Below the pieces are notes generated by a model. It did no database searches and was not told the DNA's origin. It was given only the letters and a program-made list of their open reading frames with translations. A DNA stretch of 64,000 bases from Rhodobacter sp. (GTDB taxonomy: Bacteria > Pseudomonadota > Alphaproteobacteria > Rhodobacterales > Rhodobacteraceae). A program made the position numbers and the translations under genes. The DNA lies in contig JASJCA010000003.1 in assembly GCA_030066215.1 (NCBI GenBank), positions 1 through 64,000 of the forward strand, in the 5' to 3' direction. Below are positions 7,768-17,195 of the stretch, piece by piece (the first letter of the stretch is position 1; each line of letters begins with the position of its first letter).

Positions 7768-9293
7768 AGATCCAGCTCCATCTGCCCGCCGCCCGTGCCG
7801 GCCCAGTCGCGGTCGCGCCGGAACCGGACCGGCACGCCGGGCTCCTTGCGGCTGGCGTGTTTTTCAACGATGCGCGCCGCCTCGTCGCGAAACGCCGCGC
7901 CACGGCGCACGCCCCAGACCGCCCGCGACGCCGCCTTGACCGCCGCCTTCACGTCGACGATCGGCGCGGGATAGGCGCGCCCCAGCAGACCCGACGCGCC
8001 GTCCCAAAGCCAAGGCTCCTGCAAATTCTCGTCCGGCACTGCCGCCAGCTCGGGCACCCATCGGCGCACGAAGAGACCGCCCGGGTCCTGGTCGTGCCCC
8101 TGCTTGACCGGGTTGTAGATCCGCACCGTGTTCATCCCCGTCGTGCCCGACTGCATCTGCACCTGGCTCCAGTGAATGCCCGGCTCGTAATCGGTGAAAA
8201 GCCGCGCCAGATGCGGCCCCGTCGCGCGCCAGTCGAGCCACAAATGATAGGATGCCACCGCCATCAGCATCGACCGCATGCGGAAATTCAGCCAGCCCGT
8301 CGCCGCCAGCGACCGCATGCAGGCATCGACGAAGGGCAGTCCGGTCTCGCCCAGCTCCCAGGCGCGCAGCCGCGCCGCATCGGGCTCCCGCGGGCGCAGG
8401 TCCTCATAGGCCGAATGCAGGCATCGGACCTCGATCTCGGGCTCGTCCTCGAGCTTCTGCATGAAGTGGTCGCGCCAGGCCAGCCGCGACTGGAACGACC
8501 GCAGCGACCCGCCCCAGCCGTCGCGGCTGCCCTTCACCTCGAGGGCCCGAGCCCGCGCCGCCTGCGCCGCCTCGCGCCCCGACAAAGTGCCCAGCGCCAG
8601 ATGCGGCGAAAGCCGCGAGCAGGCCCGCGCCCCGGCCAGCGGCGTCGCCATGTCGGCGCGGTAGGTCCGGCCGCGCTCGGTCAGGAACGAACCCAACAAC
8701 CCCAGCCCCCGGCGCCGCCCGCCCGGCTGCCGTCCAGGGCAGGGATCGGGCGCCAGACCCAGCTCCGCCGCGCTTGGAATTCGCCCCGGCTCGACCCCGG
8801 CGACCGCATTCAGCCCCGCAGGCGGCGCCACCTGCGGTTGTCGCACGAGGCGTTCGCGGCGCCCCGCCCAGCCGTCGCGCCCCGCCAGCCGCCGCACCAC
8901 GCCCGATTGCGGCAGTTCCACCCACTCGACCCCGGCCGGCCGCGCCCATCGCGCGACCCGCCGGTCGCGGGCGTAGGTCCACAAATTGCCGGTCTCTTCG
9001 TGGCTGATCAGCCGCACCGCCCCGGTGGCGCGCCGCAATTCCTCCAGCACCGCCTCGGCCGCACCGACCCGCACCGCCAACGGTGCGCCGAGACGCGCCA
9101 AGTCATCGCGCAAGTCGCTAAGACACTCTGCCGTGAACGCCCATTGCCGCGCTGAGGTGTCCGGCAGCGCCCAATACTCCGGCTCGACGCAATAGACCGG
9201 CAGCACCGGCGCGCCGATCGCTGCGGCGCGCGCCAGCGCCGGGTGATCGCTCACCCGTAGATCGCGTTTGAACCAGACAAGCGTTGCCTCCAT
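7764..9293 (-). CDS. cryptochrome/deoxyribodipyrimidine photolyase family protein
   Basis: This 509-aa flavoprotein has the N-terminal photolyase Rossmann domain (starts MEATLVWFKRDLRVSDHPALARA) and a C-terminal FAD-binding helical domain. In the latter, 'LSPHLALGTLSGREA', 'GLPFVDACMRSLAATGWLNFRMRSMLMAVASYHLWLDW' and 'EPGIHWSQVQMQSGTTGMNTVRIYNPVKQ' are visible; the 'D(P)G..VRRWVPEL' stretch follows. Such enzymes repair UV pyrimidine dimers using light or act as photoreceptors; sequence alone does not decide which. The coupled DUF2256 gene is typical of this subgroup. The region around residues 150-210 is richer in Gly/Arg than usual but stays in frame. Confidence 0.9.
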   Translation of the reverse strand: MEATLVWFKRDLRVSDHPALARAAAIGAPVLPVYCVEPEYWALPDTSARQWAFTAECLSDLRDDLARLGAPLAVRVGAAEAVLEELRRATGAVRLISHEETGNLWTYARDRRVARWARPAGVEWVELPQSGVVRRLAGRDGWAGRRERLVRQPQVAPPAGLNAVAGVEPGRIPSAAELGLAPDPCPGRQPGGRRRGLGLLGSFLTERGRTYRADMATPLAGARACSRLSPHLALGTLSGREAAQAARARALEVKGSRDGWGGSLRSFQSRLAWRDHFMQKLEDEPEIEVRCLHSAYEDLRPREPDAARLRAWELGETGLPFVDACMRSLAATGWLNFRMRSMLMAVASYHLWLDWRATGPHLARLFTDYEPGIHWSQVQMQSGTTGMNTVRIYNPVKQGHDQDPGGLFVRRWVPELAAVPDENLQEPWLWDGASGLLGRAYPAPIVDVKAAVKAASRAVWGVRRGAAFRDEAARIVEKHASRKEPGVPVRFRRDRDWAGTGGGQMELDL

Positions 9294-9348
9294 GCGCCGG
9301 ATTTAGGCGCGCGCGCGGCCCGGTCCAGCCGCGCCGAGGCGCTTGGTT

Positions 9349-9705
9349 CTACGGCACCCGGCCCGGCACGTTGGGATTGTTCGGTCCGCCGGCAGGATTG
9401 CCGCCCGGCTGGTTGCCGCCCGGCCGGTCGCCGCCGCCATCGTCGCTGCCACCGTTCGGGCGCCGCCCCGGTGGCGGGCAATCGGGATCGAAGGCCGTAA
9501 ACTGCGGATCGCACCGGTCGTCGGGTGGCCGGCACTGGAACTCCGGCGGCGCGCCGGGCACGAAGACGCCCTCGTCGCAGCCGACTTCGTTGCCCATCTT
9601 GTCGAGCAACAGCTGTCCCCGGATCACCGGCCGCTCTTCCTGCTGCGCGCAGGCCGCGACCACCACTGGCAAAGCGAAGGCACATAGGATTCTGGGCAAG
9701 CCCAT
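9349..9705 (-). CDS. small lipoprotein with Gly/Pro/Asn-rich tail
   Basis: I trimmed the track ORF (9349-9831) to the ATG at 9705. That start has a near-perfect ribosome site (AAAGGAGG) and opens into a lipoprotein signal peptide, MGLPRILCAFALPVVVAAC, with Cys as the lipidation site (VAAC lipobox). The 118-aa product then has a short cysteine-containing region (CDEGVFVPG, QCRPPDDRCDPQF) and a low-complexity tail rich in G, P, N and D ('DRPGGNQPGGNPAGGPNNPN'). No family is recognised. The tail looks like a flexible linker without a following domain. The gene is convergent with nothing close and diverges from pepN. Confidence 0.7.
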   Translation of the reverse strand: MGLPRILCAFALPVVVAACAQQEERPVIRGQLLLDKMGNEVGCDEGVFVPGAPPEFQCRPPDDRCDPQFTAFDPDCPPPGRRPNGGSDDGGGDRPGGNQPGGNPAGGPNNPNVPGRVP

Positions 9706-9895
9706 CGCATCCTCCTTTTGTCTATGCCTTGACGGGGCTTGGCGCCCCTTGCCGCGCCAGAATGCCAGACGACGCAGGATCAGGCAACGCACGCTCCCAC
9801 GAATGCCCGGCAATTGCGGGGATTTGAACACAACCGGGCCTTCACCTCGTCCGGCAATTCCGCTACGCCTCCGGGCCGGCCCTAAGGAGTCCCCG

Positions 9896-12469
9896 ATGCG
9901 TCAGCAAAGCCCGACCGCCGTTTTTCTTAGCGATTACACCCCGCCGGCCTATCTTGTGGAGGCGACAGAACTGGGCTTCCGCCTGCACCCCACCGCGACC
10001 CGGGTCCGCTCCAAGATCCGTTTCCGCCCCAACCCCGCCGCCGCGCCCGGCCAGGATCTGCGCCTCGACGGCGAAAACCTCAACCTGATCTCGGCCGCTA
10101 TAAACGGCACTGCGTTGACTGAGGCCGACGCCACGCGCACCGGCGCCGAGCTGAGCGTGCCTGCCCGCCGCCTGCCCGCCGGCCCCTTCACCTTCGAGGC
10201 CGAGGTCGAGATCGACCCGCAAGCCAACACCGCGCTTGAAGGGCTTTACATGTCGAACGGCATGTACTGCACTCAATGCGAGGCCGAGGGCTTCCGCAAG
10301 ATCACCTATTATCCCGACCGCCCCGACGTCATGGCACCCTTCACCGTTCGGATCGAGGGCGACGCGCCGGTGCTTTTGTCGAACGGCAATCCGGTGGCGC
10401 AGGCCGACGGCACGGCCGAGTGGCACGACCCCTGGCCCAAGCCGGCCTACCTGTTCGCGCTGGTCGCCGGCGACCTGATCGCCGTCCCCGACCGCTTCAC
10501 CACCGCCTCGGGCCGCGCGGTCGCGCTCAACATCTACGTCCGCCCCGGCGACGAGGGCAAAGCCGGCTACGCCATGGACGCGCTGAAGCGCTCGATGCGG
10601 TGGGACGAGCGGGTCTATAGCCGCGAATACGACCTCGACGTCTTCAACATCGTCGCCGTCGACGACTTCAACATGGGCGCGATGGAGAACAAGGGGCTGA
10701 ACATCTTCAACTCCAAATACGTGCTCGCCAGCCCAGAAACCGCGACCGACCGCGACTACGAGATGATAGAGGGCATCATCGCGCACGAATACTTCCACAA
10801 CTGGACCGGCAACCGAATCACCTGCCGCGACTGGTTCCAGCTCTGCCTCAAAGAGGGGCTGACGGTGTTCCGCGACCAGCAGTTTTCCGGCGACATGCGC
10901 AGCCATGCGGTCAAGCGCATCGACGACGTGCTGGCCTTGCGCGCGCGCCAGTTCCGCGAGGACACCGGCCCGCTGGCGCACCCCGTGCGCCCGAGTTCCT
11001 ATATCGAAATCAACAACTTCTACACGGCGACCGTGTACGAGAAGGGCGCCGAGGTGATCGGGATGCTGAAAACCCTCGTGGGCGCGGACGGCTATGGTCG
11101 GGCGCTCGACCTCTACTTCGACCGCCACGACGGCGACGCGGCCACGATCGAGGACTGGCTCAAGGTCTTCGAGGACGCCACCGGCCGCGATCTGGTCCAT
11201 TTCAAGCGCTGGTACACCCAGGCCGGCACGCCGCGGCTATCGGTCGACGAGGCCTTCGCCGACGGCACCTACACGCTGAGCTTCCGCCAAGCGACCCCGC
11301 CGACGCCCGGCCAGCCCGACAAGGCGCCCCAGGTCATCCCCATCGCCGTGGGTCTGCTCAACCCCAACGGCGACGAGATCCAGCCCACCACGGTGCTGGA
11401 GATGACAGAGGCCGAGCAGTCCTTCGCCTTCGACGGGCTGGCCAGCCGTCCGGTCCCGTCGCTGCTGCGCGGGTTTTCGGCGCCGGTGATCCTCGACCGC
11501 GAGACCACGACCGAAGAGCGCGCCTTCCTTCTGGCCCACGACAACGACCCGTTCAACAAATGGGAGGCCGGGCGCGCGCTGGCCAAGGACGTGCTGTCGA
11601 AGATCGTCACCGACGGCGCCGCGCCCGGGCCGGCCTATCTCGACGCGCTGGAACGCGTCGCCCGCGACGACACGCTCGATCCGGCGTTCCGCGCCCTGGT
11701 CTTGCGGCTGCCGTCCGAGGACGACATGGCCCAGACCCTGTTCGACGCCGGCGTCACCCCGGACCCGCTGGCGATCCACGCCGCGCGCGAAAAGCTTGCG
11801 CTGGCGCTGGCCGAGCATCTGTCGCGCGTGCTGCCCGATCTCTACGAGGCGATGGATATCCCCGGCCCCTATTCGCCCGACCCCAAGGCGGCGGGCTGCC
11901 GGGCGCTGCGCCAGACCGCGCTTGGCCTGATCACCCGGCTCGACGACGGCAAACGCGCGGCCCGGCAGTTCCGCAGCGCCGACAACATGACCGAGCAGCT
12001 GGGCGCGCTCGGCTGCCTTCTCGACAGCGGCAACGGCCAGGACGAACTCGGCCGGTTCTACCGCCAGTGGGCGCAGGACCGGCTGGTGCTCGACAAGTGG
12101 TTCGCCCTGCAGGCCGCGCATGCCGCCCCGCACAAGGCCGCCGCCACGGCGCGGGCGCTGACCGAACACCCCGATTTCGACTGGAAGAACCCCAACCGCT
12201 TCCGCTCGGTGATCGGCGCACTGGCGACAAACGCCGCGGGGTTCCACGACCCCACCGGCGCGGCCTACGATCTGATCGCCGACTGGCTGATCCGGCTCGA
12301 TCCGGTGAACCCGCAGACCGCGGCGCGGATGACGACGGTGTTCGAAACCTGGCGCCGCTACGACGCCGACCGCCAGGGCCTGATCCGCGATGCCCTGAGC
12401 CGCATCGCCGCCACACCCGATCTCAGTCGCGACAGCACCGAAATGGTCGGCCGCATCCTCGGTGACTGA
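9896..12469 (+). CDS. pepN: aminopeptidase N (M1 family)
   Basis: The product is 857 aa, close to E. coli PepN. I moved the start from the track's 9284 to the ATG at 9896, which has an AAGGAG ribosome site and begins MRQQSPTAVFLSDYTPP, the normal PepN opening. The exopeptidase motif GAMEN is at residues 261-265 and the zinc motif HEYFH at 297-301, followed by NWTGNRITCRDWFQLCLKEGLT carrying the third ligand Glu. These positions coincide with E. coli PepN. The enzyme removes N-terminal residues from peptides in the cytoplasm during protein turnover. The C-terminal helical domain is complete. Confidence 0.97.
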   Translation: MRQQSPTAVFLSDYTPPAYLVEATELGFRLHPTATRVRSKIRFRPNPAAAPGQDLRLDGENLNLISAAINGTALTEADATRTGAELSVPARRLPAGPFTFEAEVEIDPQANTALEGLYMSNGMYCTQCEAEGFRKITYYPDRPDVMAPFTVRIEGDAPVLLSNGNPVAQADGTAEWHDPWPKPAYLFALVAGDLIAVPDRFTTASGRAVALNIYVRPGDEGKAGYAMDALKRSMRWDERVYSREYDLDVFNIVAVDDFNMGAMENKGLNIFNSKYVLASPETATDRDYEMIEGIIAHEYFHNWTGNRITCRDWFQLCLKEGLTVFRDQQFSGDMRSHAVKRIDDVLALRARQFREDTGPLAHPVRPSSYIEINNFYTATVYEKGAEVIGMLKTLVGADGYGRALDLYFDRHDGDAATIEDWLKVFEDATGRDLVHFKRWYTQAGTPRLSVDEAFADGTYTLSFRQATPPTPGQPDKAPQVIPIAVGLLNPNGDEIQPTTVLEMTEAEQSFAFDGLASRPVPSLLRGFSAPVILDRETTTEERAFLLAHDNDPFNKWEAGRALAKDVLSKIVTDGAAPGPAYLDALERVARDDTLDPAFRALVLRLPSEDDMAQTLFDAGVTPDPLAIHAAREKLALALAEHLSRVLPDLYEAMDIPGPYSPDPKAAGCRALRQTALGLITRLDDGKRAARQFRSADNMTEQLGALGCLLDSGNGQDELGRFYRQWAQDRLVLDKWFALQAAHAAPHKAAATARALTEHPDFDWKNPNRFRSVIGALATNAAGFHDPTGAAYDLIADWLIRLDPVNPQTAARMTTVFETWRRYDADRQGLIRDALSRIAATPDLSRDSTEMVGRILGD

Positions 12470-12620
12470 CGATGCATAAGACCCCGCCCTGGCCGTTTCC
12501 GCCCGTGCGAAAGCCGCAAATTCGACACCGGATCCGCAGCACACAACGCGTACGCGACACCGCCAAGGCCGCCAGCTTGGCTGAAAGGCGCAGTCCTGAG
12601 CGAAACAACGGGATTCACCC

Positions 12621-13373
12621 ATGACAACCCGAAAAACTGTACTGATCACGGGCGCCAGCGCCGGCATCGGCGCCGCGACCGCACGGCTGCTCGCCCGCCA
12701 CGGCTACGATATCGGCATCGGTTACAACAGCGACCGCGCCGGCGCAGAAACCGTGGCCGCCGACGTCGAAGCAGCCGGCGGCAAAGCGGTTCTGCTTCAG
12801 TCCAATCTCGCCGACACCGCGGGAATTGAACACATGTTCAGCGAATTCGACGCCGCATTCCCGCACCTCGACGCGCTTGTCAACAACGCCGGCATCGTCG
12901 CCCCCAAGGCCCGGGTCGAAGACATGGACGCCGACCGGCTTCACCGGATATTCCAGATCAACGTCATCGGCGCCTTCCTCGTCGCTCGCCTCGCCGTGCG
13001 CCGCATGTCCACCCGCTTCGGTGGCCACGGCGGCGCCATCGTCAACATGTCCTCGGCCGCCGCCCGCATCGCCTCGCCCAACCAATATGTCGACTACGCC
13101 GCGTCTAAGGCCGCGATTGATACGCTGACCCGCGGCCTTGCCGAGGAAGTCGCGCCCGACGGCATAAGGGTCAATGCCGTCCGCCCGGGCATCATCGAGA
13201 CCGACATTCATGCCAAGGGCGGCGAGCCCGACCGCACCGCCCGCCTCGGCCCCACCGTCCCGATGCGCCGCAGTGGCTCCGCCCACGAAGTTGCCGAGGC
13301 CGTTCATTGGCTCTTGTCCGACGCCGCAAGCTACGTCACCGGCAGCTTCATCGACGTCAGCGGCGGCCGTTAA
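12621..13373 (+). CDS. SDR family oxidoreductase
   Basis: This is a classical short-chain dehydrogenase/reductase of 250 aa. The cofactor motif TGASAGIG is at residues 10-17, NNAG follows in 'LVNNAGIVAPKARV', and the active site YxxxK is 'YVDYAASKAAIDTLTRGLAEEVAPDGIRVNAVRPGII'. 'YNSDRAGAE' after the second beta strand is the pattern of NADP(H)-using members. The catalytic Ser lies in 'NMSSAAARIAS'. It starts about 150 bases after pepN on the same strand but is probably a separate unit. The substrate cannot be deduced; 3-oxoacyl-ACP reductase-like and sugar-dehydrogenase-like SDRs both look like this. Confidence 0.9.
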   Translation: MTTRKTVLITGASAGIGAATARLLARHGYDIGIGYNSDRAGAETVAADVEAAGGKAVLLQSNLADTAGIEHMFSEFDAAFPHLDALVNNAGIVAPKARVEDMDADRLHRIFQINVIGAFLVARLAVRRMSTRFGGHGGAIVNMSSAAARIASPNQYVDYAASKAAIDTLTRGLAEEVAPDGIRVNAVRPGIIETDIHAKGGEPDRTARLGPTVPMRRSGSAHEVAEAVHWLLSDAASYVTGSFIDVSGGR

Positions 13374-13451
13374 CCAAGCTTCGGACAATCGGCACCGATT
13401 CCACTGATTGTCGCCGCCATTCAGCCAACTTCCCCCGCTACTCCCTACGCA

Positions 13452-13916
13452 ATGGCGGAGCTCTACGAATACCGTACGGCCGGGCGCAGCACGCTGACCC
13501 TCACCGGTCTCGCCGTGGCTCTGACCACCGTGCTGATCGCCGCACGCAGCGGGGCCGGACCGGTGATCTGGCTCGTTTGGGGCCTCGTGACCCTCGCCAT
13601 CGCGCACCATCTGTTGCGCCGCCCCGTCGCCGGTTGCCGTATCGACGGCGCAGCGCTGACCACATTCGTCGACCGCAAAAGACGCGCAATCCCGCTGTGT
13701 GAAGTCAAAGGCGTCATTCTATCCGATTGCAGCGGCGGCCGCTGTACCTGCATGGTCGAGCTCGCCGACGGAACCGCACTGCGCCTGCCCCGCGACTGCC
13801 TACCGCCCGCGGCCACCCTGGCCCGCAAGCTTCGCCGCGCCGGCCTGCGTGTGACGATCGACCGCGGGAAACAGCGCTCACCCTACAAGTCCCTCAGAAA
13901 CCCATTGTCCGACTGA
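13452..13916 (+). CDS. hypothetical membrane protein
   Basis: This 154-aa product has two adjacent hydrophobic helices in the first 60 residues ('LTLTGLAVALTTVLIAA' and 'GPVIWLVWGLVTLAIAHHLL'). A soluble part rich in short beta strands follows ('GCRIDGAALTTFVDRKRRAIPLCEVKGVILSDCSGG', then 'TCMVELADGTALRLPRDCLP'), a layout seen in small PH-like membrane-anchored proteins. I do not recognise the family. It is 78 bases after the SDR gene, same strand. Codon use and frame coherence support a real gene. Confidence 0.6.
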   Translation: MAELYEYRTAGRSTLTLTGLAVALTTVLIAARSGAGPVIWLVWGLVTLAIAHHLLRRPVAGCRIDGAALTTFVDRKRRAIPLCEVKGVILSDCSGGRCTCMVELADGTALRLPRDCLPPAATLARKLRRAGLRVTIDRGKQRSPYKSLRNPLSD

Positions 13917-14628
13917 CCCATCGGCGTGATCAAAGCGCAAACGCAGGATCGGATCGATCCGATGATCGCTGAATGGGCCGTGTGGCATTGAACCGAGCGC
14001 CCCCGGTCCGCCGTCGCCGACAGGGCGATGATCCAAGCTCCGCTGGCGCCGCGGCGACCGACCGCTACTTCCGCGCCATTGAAACGACGCTGCCATTCCA
14101 AGACCCGCCAGACCATGGTTTAAACCCAAACCACCGTTGCCGAGAACCGCATCGGCATTGTCTGTCCCGCCAGCCGTCTCGTCGATCGTCCCGGCCTGCA
14201 CCTTCACGAGCGGCCTTGGATGGCCGCCTCTGCCATGCTCGCCCGAGAATTTGGCCTGCCCGTCATGCGACTCCACATCCGCGCCCGAAGTTCCGGCCTG
14301 TTTCTACGGGTTCGACGCGGTCCAATCCCTCTCGCGCGGCATCACCCAAGCCCACGAAACGCTGAACAAGGTCCGCTAACCCTTCCGCCTGCTCTCGCCC
14401 GCGGCTGTGCCCGCGAATTCCGATAACGGCATCGCGAAGCTGCGTCGGGCCGCAGTTCGGCTCGGCGGCCGCCACGCCCTATAGGTGTCGCTGATCGACA
14501 GCTCGCGGTGTACCGAACCGACGCGGATCCGCCGGCCCGCCACTTGACCTTAGCGCGCCCTCGCGACCCCGTGTCTTCCCCACTCCGACACCCGCTCTAG
14601 GTTCCGATCAAACTTGCAGGGGTCCCCC
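13917..14628. other. 712-bp stretch without a convincing gene; 16-bp palindrome
   Basis: Several ORFs cross this stretch on both strands, but none reads like a protein family and none has a good ribosome site. A perfect 16-bp palindrome, ATCGGATCGATCCGAT, lies at 13948-13963, 32 bases after the preceding stop codon. The rest may be a decayed gene. I see no tRNA or insertion-sequence ends. Confidence 0.4.
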
Positions 14629-15165
14629 ATGCGCCTCATCGCGACTCTGCTGTGCTGCCTCGCCGTCCCGGCTGCGTCCCAGGACCGTAACGGCAACGAC
14701 ACCGCCGGAGCCTGGAGAGCCGTCCACCAGGCCTCGTTCGGGCTATGGGACTCGCTTTGCGATACACGCGACGCCGAGACACGCTGCTACCTGCGCTATG
14801 TCGACGTTTACCGCCCCCGCCCGCAATTCGGCGCGCTCTTTGCCTTTGTCGAACGTCTAAACGGGGCAGAGCGGGTCACTTTCGGCCTCGAATTCGGGCG
14901 CGCCTTCGGCCCCGGGCGCATCGAGATCAAGGCTTCAGGCGGCACCCAATGGGCCCTCGCGCCGGACATCTGTCAGGGCGCCGCCGAATGCATCCTGGCC
15001 GGACGAGACGCCGATGCAATCCTCGACGCCATGGCAACCGGCGAGACTGTCGCCATCGCCTTTACGGACCAATACGGCGACGAACAGGCCCGCATTTGGG
15101 ATCTCTCCCAATTCGCCGCCGCCCTGGCCGACCTGCGCGTTGCCGCCGCCGAGCGAGGCATTTAG
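14629..15165 (+). CDS. IalB-like exported protein
   Basis: I use the ATG at 14629, five codons inside the track ORF, because it opens straight into a signal peptide (MRLIATLLCCLAVPAASQ). The mature part resembles the invasion-associated locus B (IalB) family, small periplasmic proteins common in alphaproteobacteria. It shows a leading Trp, 'SLCDTRDAETRCYLRYVDV' with two Cys, a central beta-rich stretch, then 'DICQGAAECIL' with two more Cys, and 'GETVAIAFTDQYG' before a helical end. Four Cys in two close pairs suggest two disulphides. The role of IalB proteins in free-living bacteria is unclear. Family membership is judged by eye and is moderate. Confidence 0.65.
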   Translation: MRLIATLLCCLAVPAASQDRNGNDTAGAWRAVHQASFGLWDSLCDTRDAETRCYLRYVDVYRPRPQFGALFAFVERLNGAERVTFGLEFGRAFGPGRIEIKASGGTQWALAPDICQGAAECILAGRDADAILDAMATGETVAIAFTDQYGDEQARIWDLSQFAAALADLRVAAAERGI

Positions 15166-15352
15166 ATCGTATCGGAGTCACCCGGAAACGCGCGCCTCAA
15201 AGCCCTGCGAAGGGCCAAACCCGCCGCCTCACCAACATCCACGCTCGGCCAATCCGGACCTACCGAACACCCAAAGAGCCTCGTGCCCCAACCGGCTTGC
15301 CCCGCCCACTGTGCTGACCTAGAACACGCCCGTTCAGCGCAGCAGGTGGCCC

Positions 15353-16861
15353 ATGCTCGACCTCACATACGAGACCCCGAAACCCAAAGTCATCCAAGGC
15401 GCTCAGGCCGATTGGGAGCTGGTGATCGGCCTTGAGGTCCACGCCCAGGTCGCGTCGAAGGCCAAGCTCTTTTCCGGCGCCTCCACCGAATTCGGCGCCG
15501 AGCCCAATTCCAACGTCAGCTTCGTCGACGCCGCCATGCCCGGCATGTTGCCGGTGATCAACGAGTTTTGTGTCGAGCAGGCGGTACGCACAGGGCTGGG
15601 GCTGAAGGCCGCGATCAACCTCTGGTCTGCCTTCGACCGCAAGAACTACTTCTATCCCGACCTGCCCCAGGGCTACCAGATCAGCCAGCTCTACCACCCG
15701 ATCGTCGGCGCCGGCGAGGTCCTGGTCGAAATGGGTCCCGGCGTCGCGCGCCGCGTCCGCATCGAACGCATCCATCTCGAACAAGACGCCGGCAAGTCGA
15801 TCCACGACATGGACCCCGCGGTGACCTTCGTCGACCTCAACCGCACCGGCGTCGCGCTGATGGAGATCGTCTCGCGCCCCGACATCCGCGGTCCCGAGGA
15901 AGCCGCCGCCTACGTCGCCAAGCTGCGCCAGATCATGCGCTATTTGGGCACCTGCGACGGAAATATGCAAAACGGCAACCTGCGCGCCGACGTCAACATC
16001 TCGGTCTGCCGTCCGGGCGCCTACGAACGCTACCAGGACAGCCAGGACCACAGCCACCTCGGCACCCGCTGCGAGATCAAGAACATGAACTCGATGCGCT
16101 TCATCCAGGCCGCCATCGAGCACGAGGCGCGGCGCCAGATCGCCATCCTCGAAGCCGGCGGCACGGTCGACCAGGAAACCCGCCTCTACGACCCCGACAA
16201 AGGCGAAACGCGGAGCATGCGCTCCAAGGAAGAGGCGCATGACTACCGCTACTTCCCCTGCCCCGACCTGCTGCCGCTCGAGATCGAGCAAGCCTGGGTC
16301 GACGACATTGCCGCGCGTCTCCCCGAACTCCCCGATGCGCTCAAGGCGCGGCTGATGGAGATGGGCTTGACCGACTATGACGCCTCGGTGCTGACCGCCG
16401 AGCGCGAGAACGCCGATTACTTCCTTGAAGTCGCCCAGGGCCGCGGCGCGAAACTGGCCGCCAACTGGGTGATCAACGAACTGTTCGGCCGCCTGAAGAA
16501 GGAAGACCACGGCATCGCCGAGGCCCCCGTGACGGCCGCTCAGCTCGGCCAGATCGTCGACCTGATCACCGAAGGCACGATCTCGGGCAAGATCGCCAAA
16601 GAGGTGTTCGAGATCGCCTACACCACCCACCGCGACCCGGCCGAGATCGTCGAAACCGAGGGCCTGAAACAGGTCACCGACACCGGCGCCATCGAGGCCG
16701 CGGTGGACAAGGTCATCGCCGAGAACCCCGCGCAGGTCGAAAAGGCGAAAGCGAACCCAAAGCTCGCCGGTTGGTTCGTTGGACAGGTGATGAAGGCGAC
16801 GGGGGGGAAAGCGAACCCGAAAGCCGTGAACGAGATCGTGCAGGGAAAACTGGGGCTCTAG
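15353..16861 (+). CDS. gatB: Asp-tRNA(Asn)/Glu-tRNA(Gln) amidotransferase subunit B
   Basis: The product is 502 aa and full length. Diagnostic blocks are '[22 protein letters not shown]' at residues 21-42, '[17 protein letters not shown]', '[11 protein letters not shown]', '[16 protein letters not shown]' and '[16 protein letters not shown]', followed by '[18 protein letters not shown]' and the C-terminal YqeY-like helical domain ending '[21 protein letters not shown]' in substance. It works in the GatCAB complex, transferring ammonia to misacylated Glu-tRNA(Gln) or Asp-tRNA(Asn). gatA and gatC are not in this window, as in many alphaproteobacteria where gatB stands alone. Confidence 0.97.
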   Translation: MLDLTYETPKPKVIQGAQADWELVIGLEVHAQVASKAKLFSGASTEFGAEPNSNVSFVDAAMPGMLPVINEFCVEQAVRTGLGLKAAINLWSAFDRKNYFYPDLPQGYQISQLYHPIVGAGEVLVEMGPGVARRVRIERIHLEQDAGKSIHDMDPAVTFVDLNRTGVALMEIVSRPDIRGPEEAAAYVAKLRQIMRYLGTCDGNMQNGNLRADVNISVCRPGAYERYQDSQDHSHLGTRCEIKNMNSMRFIQAAIEHEARRQIAILEAGGTVDQETRLYDPDKGETRSMRSKEEAHDYRYFPCPDLLPLEIEQAWVDDIAARLPELPDALKARLMEMGLTDYDASVLTAERENADYFLEVAQGRGAKLAANWVINELFGRLKKEDHGIAEAPVTAAQLGQIVDLITEGTISGKIAKEVFEIAYTTHRDPAEIVETEGLKQVTDTGAIEAAVDKVIAENPAQVEKAKANPKLAGWFVGQVMKATGGKANPKAVNEIVQGKLGL

Positions 16862-17195
16862 GATTCCAGGAGAAGCGCACTTGAATTGGCGGTCACAACC
16901 AGGTCCGGATTGAGCCCTGTGCGGAGCTGGAAGACGTCGGCCAATGGGAGCAACGTGAGCTCTGCGCGGGTAGGCTTCTCGACCCAATTGTCTAGAGATC
17001 AACTCTGACCCGACCGGCAACGAGGATGGGATCCTCGGAAATGTTCGGCCCGGGTAGTCCGGCCATCATCAGGATCGGCGATACGCCTGTTGCCGTTTGC
17101 ACCCATTGCTCAATTCGGTGCGCCTGAGGAGGTGCGCCTCGACGGCCCAAAAACTGAGTTGCGCGTCCCTGCGGACGAACACGGCACGCATCCGC
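16862..17195. other. 334-bp intergenic stretch, nothing recognised
   Basis: This lies between the convergent gatB and DUF2189 genes. I see no coding frame with family character, no tRNA and no strong terminator. A small inverted motif, gtgcgcctgaggaggtgcgcctc, occurs near 17118. Confidence 0.4.

Noticed and set aside
9811-9883. tRNA-like stretch on the minus strand (GCCCGG...GTTCAAATCC...CCGGGCA)
   Set aside because: Ends pair over 6 bp and a T-loop-like motif is present, but the T-stem does not pair and its spacing to the acceptor is wrong by several bases; no CCA and no sensible anticodon arm.
9863-11200. 445-codon minus-strand ORF opposite pepN
   Set aside because: Shadow ORF; pepN on the plus strand has all catalytic motifs.
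13878-14276. Possible transposase or decayed gene in the 712-bp gap
   Set aside because: Gly/His-rich text with no DDE or HTH pattern and no terminal inverted repeats.
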